Positions 1 to 7,334 are shown, counted from the first letter of the stretch. The stretch is 13,252 nucleotides of DNA from Faecalibacterium sp. (GCA_017483235.1 JAFULE010000128.1:1-13252); one strand, 5' to 3'. The notes: a model not told the origin generated them from the letters alone. Translations and numbers: made by a program.

Positions 1-861
1 CACAATGGTGCCCGCCGCCGCAGCGGCGAGCCCTATATCTGCCACCCGCTGGCGGTCGGCCGATTGCTGGTGGACCTTGGCATGGACACCGAAAGTATTG
101 TAGCGGCCCTTCTGCACGACGTGGTGGAGGATACCCCCATCACCATCGACGAGGTGAAAAGCCAGTTCGGTGCTGATGTGGCCCTGCTGGTGGATGGCGT
201 TACCAAACTGACCAAGATCCAGTTTTCCAGCATTGAAGAGCAGCAGGCCGAAAACCTGCGCAAAATGCTGCTGGCCATGAGCCAGGACGTGCGTGTGATG
301 ATCATCAAGCTGTGCGACCGGCTGCACAATATGCGCACCGGTGATGCCTGGCCCGAACAGAAGCGCCGCGATAAGGCCCTGGAAACCATGGAGGTATATG
401 CCCCCATTGCCAATCGTCTGGGCATTTTAAACATCAAGGAAGAACTGGAAGACCGCAGCCTGCATTATCTTGACCCCATCGGCTACGATGAGATCCGTCA
501 GCTGCTCAGCGAGCATGCGGGCGAGGCGTTTCTGGCCGGCATTTCCAGCCTGATTGCTGCCCGTCTGGACGAAAGCGGCATGACCAATGCGGCCATGAAG
601 CGCCGTGTCAAGAGCGTATACGGCATCTATCGCAAGATGTTTATGCAGAACCGCGCCTTTGACGAGATCTATGATGTATACGCGGTGCGCATCATTCTGG
701 ATTCGGTGGCCGAGTGCTACAATGCGCTGGGCCTGATCCACGATATGTATCATCCCATCCCCAACCGCTTCAAGGATTATATCTCTACCCCCAAGCCCAA
801 TGGTTACCGCAGTCTGCACACCACCGTGATCGGGCACGAGGGCATTCCGTTCGAGGTATAG
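1..861 (+). CDS. relA: RelA/SpoT N-terminal part: HD hydrolase plus synthetase truncated at its last catalytic motif
   Basis: This is the open part before the amber codon, 286 residues in the window. The HD hydrolase shows HPLAVGRLLVDLGMDTESIV, the metal-binding HDVVEDT (H39, D40, E43, D44 in window codons) and KLCDRLHNMRT. The synthetase shows the VYGIYRKM, YDVYAVRII and PKPNGYRSLHTTV motifs. It stops after PFEV, directly before the I-R-T of the conserved E-x-Q-I-R-T motif. If translated as it stands, the product would keep an intact (p)ppGpp hydrolase. Its synthetase would lack the end of its active site and all of the regulatory C-terminal half, so hydrolase-only behaviour is a reasonable inference. 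The true start is not in the window. Confidence 0.75.
   Translation, partial: HNGARRRSGEPYICHPLAVGRLLVDLGMDTESIVAALLHDVVEDTPITIDEVKSQFGADVALLVDGVTKLTKIQFSSIEEQQAENLRKMLLAMSQDVRVMIIKLCDRLHNMRTGDAWPEQKRRDKALETMEVYAPIANRLGILNIKEELEDRSLHYLDPIGYDEIRQLLSEHAGEAFLAGISSLIAARLDESGMTNAAMKRRVKSVYGIYRKMFMQNRAFDEIYDVYAVRIILDSVAECYNALGLIHDMYHPIPNRFKDYISTPKPNGYRSLHTTVIGHEGIPFEV
859..861 (+). other. In-frame amber codon in relA at the conserved Gln of E-x-Q-I-R-T
   Basis: The codons read GAG GTA TAG ATC CGT ACC. In Rel family proteins this motif is E-V/I-Q-I-R-T, so TAG sits exactly at the glutamine. CAG to TAG is a single C-to-T change. No frameshift surrounds it. Confidence 0.9.
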
Positions 862-876
862 ATCCGTACCCGCGAA

Positions 877-2064
877 ATGGACGAGATGGCCGAATACGGT
901 GTTGCCGCACACTGGAAGTATAAAGAGGGCCTGTCCGGCAGCCGCGACAAGCTGGACGAACGTCTGGCCTGGGTGCGCCAGCTGCTGGAAAACCAGCAGA
1001 TGTCGGACGATACCGGCAACCTGCTGCGCGATTTGAAGAGCGACCTTCTGCCCGAAGAGGTGTTTGCGTTCACCCCGCGCGGCGACGTGATTAACCTGCC
1101 GGCCGGCGCCACCTGCATCGACTTTGCCTATGCCATCCACTCGGCGGTCGGCCACCGCATGATCGGCTGCAAGGTCAACAACCGTATGGTGCCCATCGAT
1201 CATCAGGTGGTTACCGGCGAGATCATCGAGGTTATCACCGGCCCGGCCGACAAGGGCCCCAACCGCGACTGGTTGACGATTGTAAAAACCAGCGAGGCAA
1301 AAAGCAAGATCCGCAGCTGGTTTAAAAAGATGCGCAAGGAAGAGAACATCGTCACCGGCCGCGATGCCCTTGCCAAAGAGCTGCGCCGCGAGATGATCAC
1401 CCTGACCGACGAGCAGTGGGATACCATTATGACCGACATTGCCCGTCGTCTGCGTCAGAATACAGCCGACGATATGTATGCGGCCATCGGCTACGGCGGC
1501 CTGACCCTGGCCCATTGCATGCCCAAGATCAAAGAGGCATACAACAAACTGCGCACCCCCGAGGATAATTCCGCCATCAAGCTGGCCAATGTCAATGTCA
1601 AGCAGCCCCACGCCACCGACGGCGTTATTGTGGAAGGCTTTGACAATACCCCCATCAAATTTTCCAAGTGCTGCACCCCGCTGCCGGGCGACCCCATTAT
1701 CGGCTTTGTCACCCGCGGATTTGGCGTGTCGATCCACAAGCGAAACTGCGTCAATGTGCATGCCAGCATGAAGGACCTCACCAATGCCCCGCGCTGGGTG
1801 AATGCCTCCTGGGCCGAAACCGTAAAGGAAAGCTACAAGGCGACCCTGATCATCGACGCGCTGGACCGCGACGGTCTGGTGGGCGATGTGGCGGTAGCCC
1901 TCAGCGATATGCGTGTGCCCATTTACGCCATCAACGCCCGTTCGGCCGACCGCGGCTGTGCGGTGATGAACCTGACCATTGGCATCAACAATACCGATCA
2001 TCTGAACAATGTGGTGTCGCGGCTTTCCAAGATCCGCGATGTTCTCAAAGTAACAAGGAGCTAA
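877..2064 (+). CDS. relA: RelA/SpoT C-terminal part: end of synthetase, TGS, helical, zinc-finger and ACT regions
   Basis: Downstream of the amber codon the same frame continues with IRTREMDEMAEYGVAAHWKY, the classic end of the synthetase domain. The TGS domain follows (EVFAFTPRGDVINLPAGAT, about residues 68-130 of this part), then a helical stretch, the KCCTPLPGDPI motif and an ACT-like tail (KATLIIDALDRDGLVGDVAVAL). Its first ATG is at 877, but no purine-rich ribosome binding site precedes it, so separate translation is doubtful. These regulatory domains sense deacylated tRNA on the ribosome and restrain the catalytic half; alone they would make no (p)ppGpp. I list it so that the preserved coding sequence is visible. 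The absence of other lesions here argues for a very recent mutation, readthrough or a base error. Confidence 0.55.
   Translation: MDEMAEYGVAAHWKYKEGLSGSRDKLDERLAWVRQLLENQQMSDDTGNLLRDLKSDLLPEEVFAFTPRGDVINLPAGATCIDFAYAIHSAVGHRMIGCKVNNRMVPIDHQVVTGEIIEVITGPADKGPNRDWLTIVKTSEAKSKIRSWFKKMRKEENIVTGRDALAKELRREMITLTDEQWDTIMTDIARRLRQNTADDMYAAIGYGGLTLAHCMPKIKEAYNKLRTPEDNSAIKLANVNVKQPHATDGVIVEGFDNTPIKFSKCCTPLPGDPIIGFVTRGFGVSIHKRNCVNVHASMKDLTNAPRWVNASWAETVKESYKATLIIDALDRDGLVGDVAVALSDMRVPIYAINARSADRGCAVMNLTIGINNTDHLNNVVSRLSKIRDVLKVTRS
2055..2060 (+). promoter_or_regulatory. Ribosome binding site of dtd inside the 3' end of relA
   Basis: AAGGAG lies 8 bases before the dtd ATG and overlaps the last codons of relA. 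This suggests translational coupling of the two genes in one transcript. Confidence 0.7.
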
Positions 2065-2068
2065 TTCT

Positions 2069-2524
2069 ATGCGTGCAGTCATTCAGCGTGTCAGCCACGC
2101 CAATGTGGTGGTCAACGGCGGGGCCCCGCGCGCCATCGAACAGGGTCTGGTGATTCTGTTGGGCGTGCGTGACACCGACACTCTGGCCATTGTGCCCAAA
2201 CTGGCCGAAAAATGTGCGGGCCTGCGCATTTTCACCGACAGTGAAGGCAAACTGAACCTCAGCGCCAAAGAACTGGGGTATTCGGCTTTGGTGGTGTCCA
2301 ATTTTACCCTGTATGGCAACACCAAAAAGGGGATGCGCCCCAGCTTTATTGCTGCGGCAAAGCCGCCTCTTTCGGTGGAGGCCTACGATCTGTTTGTGGC
2401 CGAGATGCAAAAGCACCTGACCAATGTGCAGCACGGTGAATTTGGTGCCGATATGCAGATCACCCTGTGCAACGACGGCCCGGTGACCATTGTGATCGAC
2501 ACCGACGACTGGAAACGCGAGTGA
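2069..2524 (+). CDS. dtd: D-aminoacyl-tRNA deacylase
   Basis: The enzyme hydrolyses the ester bond of D-aminoacyl-tRNAs, and of glycine mischarged on tRNA-Ala, recycling tRNA and keeping D-amino acids out of proteins; it acts in the cytoplasm. The 151-residue length is typical. It opens with MRAVIQRVSHANVVV, the standard DTD start. It has TKKGMRPSF in the middle and NDGPVTIVIDT at the C-terminus, which holds the cross-subunit Gly-cisPro motif. The family's SQFTL signature appears as SNFTL (about residues 76-80), a glutamine-to-asparagine variant. The start is fixed by AAGGAG 8 bases upstream. It lies just behind relA, a very common Firmicute arrangement, and was probably transcribed with it. 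Confidence 0.95.
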   Translation: MRAVIQRVSHANVVVNGGAPRAIEQGLVILLGVRDTDTLAIVPKLAEKCAGLRIFTDSEGKLNLSAKELGYSALVVSNFTLYGNTKKGMRPSFIAAAKPPLSVEAYDLFVAEMQKHLTNVQHGEFGADMQITLCNDGPVTIVIDTDDWKRE

Positions 2525-2541
2525 ATCACAGGAGAAAATCA

Positions 2542-3153
2542 ATGAAGGTATATCACTTTACAGGTCCGGAACCGCTGTTTACCAACAGTTTTTTGCTGGT
2601 AAGCGACAAAAATAATGCGGTTATTATCGATCCGGCCTGCTCTGCGGCAGAATATAAGGCTGCTTTGCAGAAAACCGGCGCTTCGCTGAAACTGATGCTT
2701 TGCACCCACGGCCACATGGATCACATGGGGGCGGCGGAACAGCTGCGGGCCGAATACGGCGCACAGCTGCGCTGCGGTGTGCAGGATGTGCAGGGCAACA
2801 GCCTGTTTCCGCTGACACAGGTGGACGGCGGCTATGCCGACGAAGAGGTGATCACACTGGATGAGCTTTCGTTCCGTGTCATCGCAACCCCCGGCCATTC
2901 ACAGGGCAGTGTCTGCATTCTGTGCGGCGATCATTTCTTTACCGGTGACACGATGTTCTATGGTGATACCGGCCGCACCGATCTGCCCGGTGGTGACCCG
3001 GACGAGATGGTGCGCACCGCCCGCAAACTGCGCAGTCTGAAGCTGCCGGCTGACACTAAGGTACTGCCCGGTCATGATATCTTCAGTACCTATGGCCGCG
3101 AAATGGCTGAAAACTGGTGCATCAACCAGATGTGCCCCGCGGAGGAAGTATGA
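2542..3153 (+). CDS. Metallo-beta-lactamase-fold hydrolase, glyoxalase II-like (YqgX type)
   Basis: This 203-residue cytoplasmic hydrolase has the two-metal site of the family: THGHMDH at residues 55-61 (H56, H58, D60, H61), H119 in TPGHSQGS, D136 in FTGDTMF and H178 in LPGHD. Such proteins cleave thioesters, as glyoxalase II does with S-lactoylglutathione. Clostridia generally lack glutathione, so the true substrate cannot be named from sequence. The ATG at 2542 follows AGGAGA with normal spacing. A longer in-frame start exists upstream but would overlap dtd and lacks a ribosome binding site. The TGA overlaps the ATG of hemZ (ATGA), which implies coupled translation. The relA-dtd-this gene-hemZ order is recurrent in Firmicutes. 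Confidence 0.9.
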   Translation: MKVYHFTGPEPLFTNSFLLVSDKNNAVIIDPACSAAEYKAALQKTGASLKLMLCTHGHMDHMGAAEQLRAEYGAQLRCGVQDVQGNSLFPLTQVDGGYADEEVITLDELSFRVIATPGHSQGSVCILCGDHFFTGDTMFYGDTGRTDLPGGDPDEMVRTARKLRSLKLPADTKVLPGHDIFSTYGREMAENWCINQMCPAEEV

Positions 3154-4610
3154 AAATCTATCTGTACGGGCTGGCTTCCGGCTACGACGCCGAGCATCTG
3201 ATCCGCCTGTTTTTTCCGCTGGCCCCGGTTACAGCCGAGCCGCCTGCCCCCGACGAGGATGCGGTACTGGCCGGCTTGGAAGGGGACACCCTGACCGTGA
3301 CCCTGCGCCGGAACGGCGAGCAGGCAACCGAAACGGCTGTATACAGCCCGGATGAAGCCGTAAAACCCGATCGGGCACTGGCCGATCTTGCGTATGGTCT
3401 TTTGCGCCGACATACCGGCATCCGTCCGCCCTGGGGCAAGTTGACCGGCGTGCGCCCGGTGCGGCTGATTAACGATGCCCGCGCTGCCGGCCGCAGCGAA
3501 GAGGAGATCAAGCAGGAATTTTTGCACTGGGCCGATTGCACGCCTGAAAAATTTGCGCAGGCACGTCTGATTGCAGATGTGCAGGCGCCAATCATCCGGC
3601 AGGGGAGTGGCTGTAAGGATTATAGCCTTTACATCGGAATCCCCTTCTGTCCCTCCCGCTGCAGCTACTGCAGCTTTGTCAGCTGCAATCTTGACCGGGA
3701 CAAAAAGCTGGTGCAGCCCTATGTGGATAAGCTGTGCGAAGAAATTGCCGAGTTCCGCCGTCAGGCGCAGCAAAGCGGTCTGCGGCTACACACCATTTAT
3801 ATCGGCGGCGGTACCCCCACCAGTCTTTCGGCAGATCAGCTGCGCCAGCTGATGGGCTGTGTGCGGCAGAATTTTCCGCTGGAAACAGTGCGGGAATACA
3901 CCGTCGAAGCCGGCCGGCCCGACTGTACCGATGCCGAAAAGCTGGCTGTTATCAAGGAATACGGTGCTACCCGAATCTCCATCAATCCCCAGACCTTCTC
4001 GGATGAGGTGCTGCGCCGCATTGGCCGCCGCCATTCCGCACAGGATATTCTGGATTGCTATGCACAGGCTCGTGCGGCAGGTCACACCGATATCAATATG
4101 GATCTGATCGCCGGCCTGCCCGGCGACACGGTGGAAGGCTTTGAGCAAAGCCTGCGTCAGGCCATTGCACTGGATCCGGAAAACATTACAGTGCATACCC
4201 TTACCCTCAAGCGTGCGTCCCGCATTATCATCGAGGGCCAGCAGGATGAATACGCTGATGTAGCGGCCATGCTGCAGATCAGCACTCGTTTGCTGCAGCA
4301 GGCAGGCTATCAGCCTTACTATCTCTACCGGCAGAAAAACACCCTGCAGAACCTTGAAAACGTGGGCTGGTGCAAGCCCGGCCACGAGGGCTATTATAAT
4401 ATCTATATTATGGAAGAGGTGCACAGTATCCTGTCCGCCGGTGCGGGCGGCAGCACCAAGCTGGTGCACCGCGACAGCGAAACCATTCAGCGTGTATTCA
4501 ATTTCAAATACCCCACCGAATATATTTCCCGCTTCGACGAAGTGCTGGAGCGTAAAAAAGGAGTGACCGAGTTCTATGAGCACTGTTGTGGTACCCAAAC
4601 GTCTGGTTGA
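3150..4610 (+). CDS. hemZ: Coproporphyrinogen III oxidase-like radical SAM protein (HemZ)
   Basis: A 486-residue protein whose first 150 or so residues are the HemZ-specific N-terminal region (GIRPPWGKLTGVRPVRL is characteristic). The radical SAM core has the Fe-S cluster motif C-x3-C-x2-C at C167, C171 and C174 (PFCPSRCSYC), followed by YIGGGTPTSL around 219-226, which binds S-adenosylmethionine. The family is named for oxygen-independent oxidative decarboxylation of coproporphyrinogen III. HemN/HemW/HemZ relatives are often annotated from similarity alone, and no other haem gene is present here, so haem synthesis is not proven. The ATG is preceded by GGAGG and overlaps the previous stop. 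The 3' end overlaps the next gene by 35 bases in another frame, which is unusually long for this cluster. Confidence 0.9.
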   Translation: MKIYLYGLASGYDAEHLIRLFFPLAPVTAEPPAPDEDAVLAGLEGDTLTVTLRRNGEQATETAVYSPDEAVKPDRALADLAYGLLRRHTGIRPPWGKLTGVRPVRLINDARAAGRSEEEIKQEFLHWADCTPEKFAQARLIADVQAPIIRQGSGCKDYSLYIGIPFCPSRCSYCSFVSCNLDRDKKLVQPYVDKLCEEIAEFRRQAQQSGLRLHTIYIGGGTPTSLSADQLRQLMGCVRQNFPLETVREYTVEAGRPDCTDAEKLAVIKEYGATRISINPQTFSDEVLRRIGRRHSAQDILDCYAQARAAGHTDINMDLIAGLPGDTVEGFEQSLRQAIALDPENITVHTLTLKRASRIIIEGQQDEYADVAAMLQISTRLLQQAGYQPYYLYRQKNTLQNLENVGWCKPGHEGYYNIYIMEEVHSILSAGAGGSTKLVHRDSETIQRVFNFKYPTEYISRFDEVLERKKGVTEFYEHCCGTQTSG

Positions 4611-5508
4611 AATCAGTCTGGTCAATGTGGCCAATCAAGTTCCGCAGCTGTTCTGCGAAGACGGCGAGCGTGAATATCACGAGCGTCTGCAGCGGGCCGC
4701 AAAACGGATCATCCGTTCCGGTGCGCATATCATCATGCTCACCGGCCCTTCCGCCAGCGGCAAAACCACCACCTCCCACAAGCTGGCGGCCGAACTGCGC
4801 GCACAGGGTGTGCCGGCCAAGGTGATCTCGCTGGATAACTTCTTACTTGTTTCGGAACACTATCCCGTCCTGCCTGATGGCACCAAGGACTACGAAAGCC
4901 CTGCCACGCTGGATATGCCGCTGATCAACCAGTGCCTGAACGAGTTGTACACCACCGGCCGGAGCGATCTGCCTGTGTACGATTTTGCCAACGAGCGCCG
5001 CGCCGATTACACCGAGCATATGGAGCTGGAGGGCGGCGTCTGCATCGTGGAAGGCATCCATGCCCTGAATCCCGAGCTGACCCGCATCCTGCCCAAGGGC
5101 GAGGTGTACCGCATCTATGCCGGCCTGCGCGAAGAATATTCTTCGGACGGTGTGCGTGCCATCAACACCCGCGACATCCGCCTGTGCCGCCGCCTTCTGC
5201 GCGACGCGGTCAATCGCGGCCACGGCCCCGAGCAAACGCTGGAAATGTGGCATAAAGTGCTGGACGGCGATGACAAATACATCCGCCCGTACAAGGATGA
5301 CGCCGATCTGATTCTGGACACCTCCCATACCTACGAGCTGGGCATCATTGCCGGGCTTGTGGCAGATGCCGAAAAGCTGGTGGATCCCGGCTATCATAAG
5401 GCAAAGCTGTGGTACGATACCATCCGCCGCTTTGATGAGGTAACCAAGCTGCCCAAGTCGCTGATCCCCGCCGACAGTATGCTGTGCGAATTTTACGGCA
5501 AGCCGTAA
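4576..5508 (+). CDS. Uridine kinase-like nucleoside kinase, short form without N-terminal TGS region
   Basis: A P-loop kinase of 310 residues. The Walker A motif GPSASGKT spans residues 57-64, with K63. VISLDNFLLV follows, then PVYDFANERR, a nucleoside-binding signature of the Udk/phosphoribulokinase group, and CIVEGIHALNPEL as the Walker B-like strand. The family phosphorylates uridine or cytidine with ATP or GTP. Many clostridial relatives are about 550 residues and carry an N-terminal threonyl-tRNA-synthetase-like TGS part. Here only about 50 residues precede the P-loop, so this is a short form and its substrate is less certain. The ATG at 4576 lies inside hemZ. An AAAAGGAG at 4556-4563 is 12 bases away, rather far, so translation may depend on coupling to hemZ. 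No convincing terminator follows. Confidence 0.85.
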   Translation: MSTVVVPKRLVEISLVNVANQVPQLFCEDGEREYHERLQRAAKRIIRSGAHIIMLTGPSASGKTTTSHKLAAELRAQGVPAKVISLDNFLLVSEHYPVLPDGTKDYESPATLDMPLINQCLNELYTTGRSDLPVYDFANERRADYTEHMELEGGVCIVEGIHALNPELTRILPKGEVYRIYAGLREEYSSDGVRAINTRDIRLCRRLLRDAVNRGHGPEQTLEMWHKVLDGDDKYIRPYKDDADLILDTSHTYELGIIAGLVADAEKLVDPGYHKAKLWYDTIRRFDEVTKLPKSLIPADSMLCEFYGKP

Positions 5509-5522
5509 ATGCGAAAAATCTG

Positions 5523-5550
5523 TTGCAATTGCGGTACAGTTTTGTAAAAT
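5523..5550 (+). promoter_or_regulatory. Upstream promoter candidate of the zinc-ribbon gene
   Basis: TTGCAA at 5523-5528 and TAAAAT at 5545-5550 are separated by 16 bases. It lies just after the kinase stop and upstream of a second, better promoter. An imperfect hairpin (GCGG to CCGC, about 5531-5557) overlaps it and could be an operator or chance. Confidence 0.45.
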
Positions 5551-5563
5551 TAGCCGCAAAACA

Positions 5564-5592
5564 TTGCACCTGTTTTTTTGCTTTGCTATAAT
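5564..5592 (+). promoter_or_regulatory. Sigma-A type promoter of the zinc-ribbon gene
   Basis: TTGCAC at 5564-5569, a 17-base spacer and a perfect TATAAT at 5587-5592 form a strong housekeeping promoter. The predicted transcript starts near 5599, giving a leader of about 56 bases before the ATG at 5655. Confidence 0.8.
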
Positions 5593-5654
5593 AAAGTCAA
5601 CATAGATTGCATGCCCCCGGTGGGCGCGAAGGGAAGAAGGAGGAGACATTGAGT

Positions 5655-6038
5655 ATGGATTTCAATAAACTGAAAGAACTGGGCAAGGGCTATGTGGAAA
5701 AAGGCAAGGCTGCAGCGCTGAATCTGACCGAGCGCGGCGTTACCGAGGCCAAAATTCTGAACAATCAGGCACGCCTTGCAAAGGCACAGCGCCAGCTGGG
5801 TGCGCTGGTCTACAGTCTGGCCAAGGGCGGCGAAGAAAACCAGCCTCTGGTCGACAAATACGTAGATGCCATCAGCGCGATCGAACAGGAGATCGATCAG
5901 CTGAAAGCCACCCTTACTCCTGCCGAGGCTGCCAAGGTCGAGGAAGAGTCGGCCCCTGCTGTAAAAGGCTGCCCCCAGTGCGGTGCACAGGTGGACGACG
6001 ATGCGTTGTTTTGCAACAAGTGCGGTGCGCAGCTCTGA
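5655..6038 (+). CDS. Small zinc-ribbon protein with helical N-terminal region, function unknown
   Basis: A 127-residue protein. Residues 1 to about 100 are charged and probably helical (KELGKGYVEKGKAAALNLTE, then heptad-like ARLAKAQRQLGAL and SAIEQEIDQLKATL). A C-terminal zinc ribbon carries two CxxC pairs, CPQC and CNKC, in the last 22 residues. No signal peptide or membrane segment is seen, so it is probably cytoplasmic. Zinc ribbons of this kind bind metal structurally and often mediate contacts with protein or nucleic acid; no specific function can be assigned. The ATG at 5655 follows AAGGAGGAG at good distance. An in-frame TTG six bases upstream is less likely. It is monocistronic, with its own strong promoter and a terminator downstream, so independent and probably high expression is inferred. 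Confidence 0.8.
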   Translation: MDFNKLKELGKGYVEKGKAAALNLTERGVTEAKILNNQARLAKAQRQLGALVYSLAKGGEENQPLVDKYVDAISAIEQEIDQLKATLTPAEAAKVEEESAPAVKGCPQCGAQVDDDALFCNKCGAQL

Positions 6039-6130
6039 TCTGCTGATCGTCGCCGGCGCAGGTGTGTGCGGAAAATGGGCCGTTGCCGGTTTTGTTTCGC
6101 CCAGCTGTGATGCAAAGGAATGAACGAAAG

Positions 6131-6174
6131 GCCCGTGCCCGGCGTAAATTTCACACCGGCGCGGGCTTTTGTTT
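6131..6174 (+). terminator. Rho-independent terminator after the zinc-ribbon gene
   Basis: GCCCGTGCC (6131-6139) pairs with GGCGCGGGC (6158-6166) over 9 base pairs with one G-T wobble, followed by TTTTGTTT. It lies about 90 bases after the stop codon. Apart from this hairpin and the next promoter I see nothing in 6039-6240. Confidence 0.75.
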
Positions 6175-6183
6175 CGTAAAGTA

Positions 6184-6212
6184 TTGCAAACGGGCGCATT
6201 CTGCGGTAAAAT
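6184..6212 (+). promoter_or_regulatory. Promoter of the mazG-hup transcript
   Basis: TTGCAA at 6184-6189, a 17-base spacer and TAAAAT at 6207-6212. It lies directly after the terminator and about 40 bases before the mazG ATG. Confidence 0.75.
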
Positions 6213-6257
6213 GTACCGTACCGCCGTCAGATTGCACAGGCAGGAGGAACCATTTGC

Positions 6258-7016
6258 ATGATCCAATGGCAGGAAAAAGATCACTACAATTTCGATGACC
6301 TGCACACGATCTGCCGGATCCTGCGTCATCCGCAGCACGGCTGCCCCTGGGACAAGGTGCAGACCCACCAGTCCATCCGCAAAAACTTTCTGGAAGAAAC
6401 CTGCGAGGCAATGGAAGCCATCGACGCGCAGGACCCTGTTATGCTGCGGGAAGAGCTGGGCGACGTGCTGATGCAGGTGGCACTGCATGTGTGTATGGAA
6501 GAAGAAGCGGGCAATTTCACCCTTTCGGATGTATGCCGCGAAGTGTGCGAAAAGCTGGTGTTCCGTCATCCGCATATCTTTTCTTCCTCGACAGCGGAAA
6601 ATGCCGGTTTAAGCAGCTGGGAAGAACTCAAAAATAAGGAAAAAGGGCGCACCACCCTTGCCGACGAGGTGAACACGGTGCCGGCCACTTTGCCGGCGCT
6701 GATGCGTGCCCAAAAGCTGCAAAAGCGGGCGGCACCCTATCAGCCGCAGCTGGGCGATGCCGCCGCAGCCGAGCTGGCACTGGATGCGGCCTATGCGGCA
6801 TTGAAGGACAAGCTGCATCAGCCGCAGCCGCCCAAACAGCCCGGCGCACCCGAAACCGCTCCTGCCGCCGAGGTGCAGGCCGGACAGTTTTTACTGGCAG
6901 CCTGCAATCTGCTTCGGCTCTCCGGTGTGGATGCCGAGCAGGCTCTTTCGCTGGCGGCACGGCAGTATGCGCAGCAGCTGACCAATGGACAGGCAGCAGA
7001 TCGTCAGGATCTGTAA
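6258..7016 (+). CDS. mazG: MazG-family nucleotide pyrophosphohydrolase with degenerate C-terminal domain
   Basis: MazG enzymes hydrolyse nucleoside triphosphates to monophosphate and pyrophosphate as house-cleaning. The N-terminal domain (residues about 15-130) is intact: HGCPWDKVQTHQSI, the metal-binding EExxE (E46, E47, E50) and ELGD (E66, D69), then RHPHIF. In the C-terminal repeat the matching positions read ELALDAAYAALKDKL and AEVQAGQFLLAACNLLRLSG, so the expected acidic pairs are mostly lost, and a Pro/Ala-rich linker replaces part of it. Only the first domain is likely catalytic, unlike E. coli MazG, where the second does most of the work. The Bacillus neighbour YabN carries an extra methylase-like domain, absent here. 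The ATG at 6258 follows AGGAGG. It heads the hup-rqcP-yabP-yabQ-divIC neighbourhood. Confidence 0.9.
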   Translation: MIQWQEKDHYNFDDLHTICRILRHPQHGCPWDKVQTHQSIRKNFLEETCEAMEAIDAQDPVMLREELGDVLMQVALHVCMEEEAGNFTLSDVCREVCEKLVFRHPHIFSSSTAENAGLSSWEELKNKEKGRTTLADEVNTVPATLPALMRAQKLQKRAAPYQPQLGDAAAAELALDAAYAALKDKLHQPQPPKQPGAPETAPAAEVQAGQFLLAACNLLRLSGVDAEQALSLAARQYAQQLTNGQAADRQDL

Positions 7017-7050
7017 CTGATATATGAATTGATTCGTGGAGGTTTATACA

Positions 7051-7320
7051 ATGACTAAAGTTGATCTGATCGCCAAAGTGGCCCTGAATGCCGATATGAC
7101 CAAGAAGGACGCCGAAAAGGCTGTCAATGCTGTGTTTGCCGCTATGGCCGAAGCTTTGAAGGAAGGCGAGAAGGTCGCTGTGTCCGGCTTTGGCTCTTTC
7201 GAGGTGCACGAGCGCGCTTCTCATCCCGGCATCAATCCCCGCACCAAAGAGCCCATCACCATTCCTGCTTCCCGCAATGTTGCGTTCAAGGCCGGCAAAA
7301 GCCTGAAGGACGCGCTGTAA
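7051..7320 (+). CDS. hup: HU family DNA-binding protein
   Basis: An 89-residue nucleoid protein that binds and bends double-stranded DNA as a dimer. It shows the standard order: helical dimerisation part (residues 1-45), VSGFGSFEVHERA, then the flexible beta-arm with INPRTKEPITIPAS, where the conserved proline intercalates into DNA, and VAFKAGKSLKDAL at the end. The ATG at 7051 is chosen because GGAGG stands 7 bases upstream. An in-frame GTG at 7036 overlaps that site and would give an implausible extension. It lies 34 bases behind mazG with no terminator between them, and a strong terminator follows. I did not find a convincing promoter of its own. Confidence 0.97.
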   Translation: MTKVDLIAKVALNADMTKKDAEKAVNAVFAAMAEALKEGEKVAVSGFGSFEVHERASHPGINPRTKEPITIPASRNVAFKAGKSLKDAL

Positions 7321-7334
7321 TCTGATGTGTCAAG

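Larger units (their letters stand above)
1..2064 (+). pseudogene. relA: Bifunctional (p)ppGpp synthetase/hydrolase (RelA/SpoT), 5' end outside window, interrupted by in-frame TAG
   Basis: Frame 1 reads as one long Rel protein from the first base to TAA at 2062-2064, broken only by TAG at 859-861. The family makes pppGpp/ppGpp from ATP and GTP/GDP under amino-acid starvation and hydrolyses it through an HD domain. All expected domains follow in order: HD hydrolase, synthetase, TGS, helical region, a CCTPLPG zinc-finger-like motif near 1669-1689 and a C-terminal ACT domain. Roughly the first 45 residues lie upstream of the window. Homology is equally good on both sides of the TAG and there is no frame change, so the lesion is a single codon. 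It is either a true nonsense allele or a base error. dtd follows, with its ribosome binding site inside the last relA codons. I treat the locus as a broken gene while noting that the stop could be an artefact. Confidence 0.8.

Noticed and set aside
427..2082. 551-residue open frame on the minus strand opposite relA
   Set aside because: It mirrors the conserved Rel coding frame, has no recognisable domain and arises from GC-rich codon bias.
5531..5557. Terminator after the uridine kinase-like gene
   Set aside because: The GCGG/CCGC hairpin is interrupted, has no T-tract and overlaps promoter elements.
6062..6298. Small open frame between the zinc-ribbon gene and mazG
   Set aside because: It crosses a terminator hairpin and a promoter, has no ribosome binding site and overlaps mazG.
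7036..7050. GTG start extending HU by five residues
   Set aside because: It overlaps the ribosome binding site of the ATG at 7051 and gives a non-conserved N-terminus.
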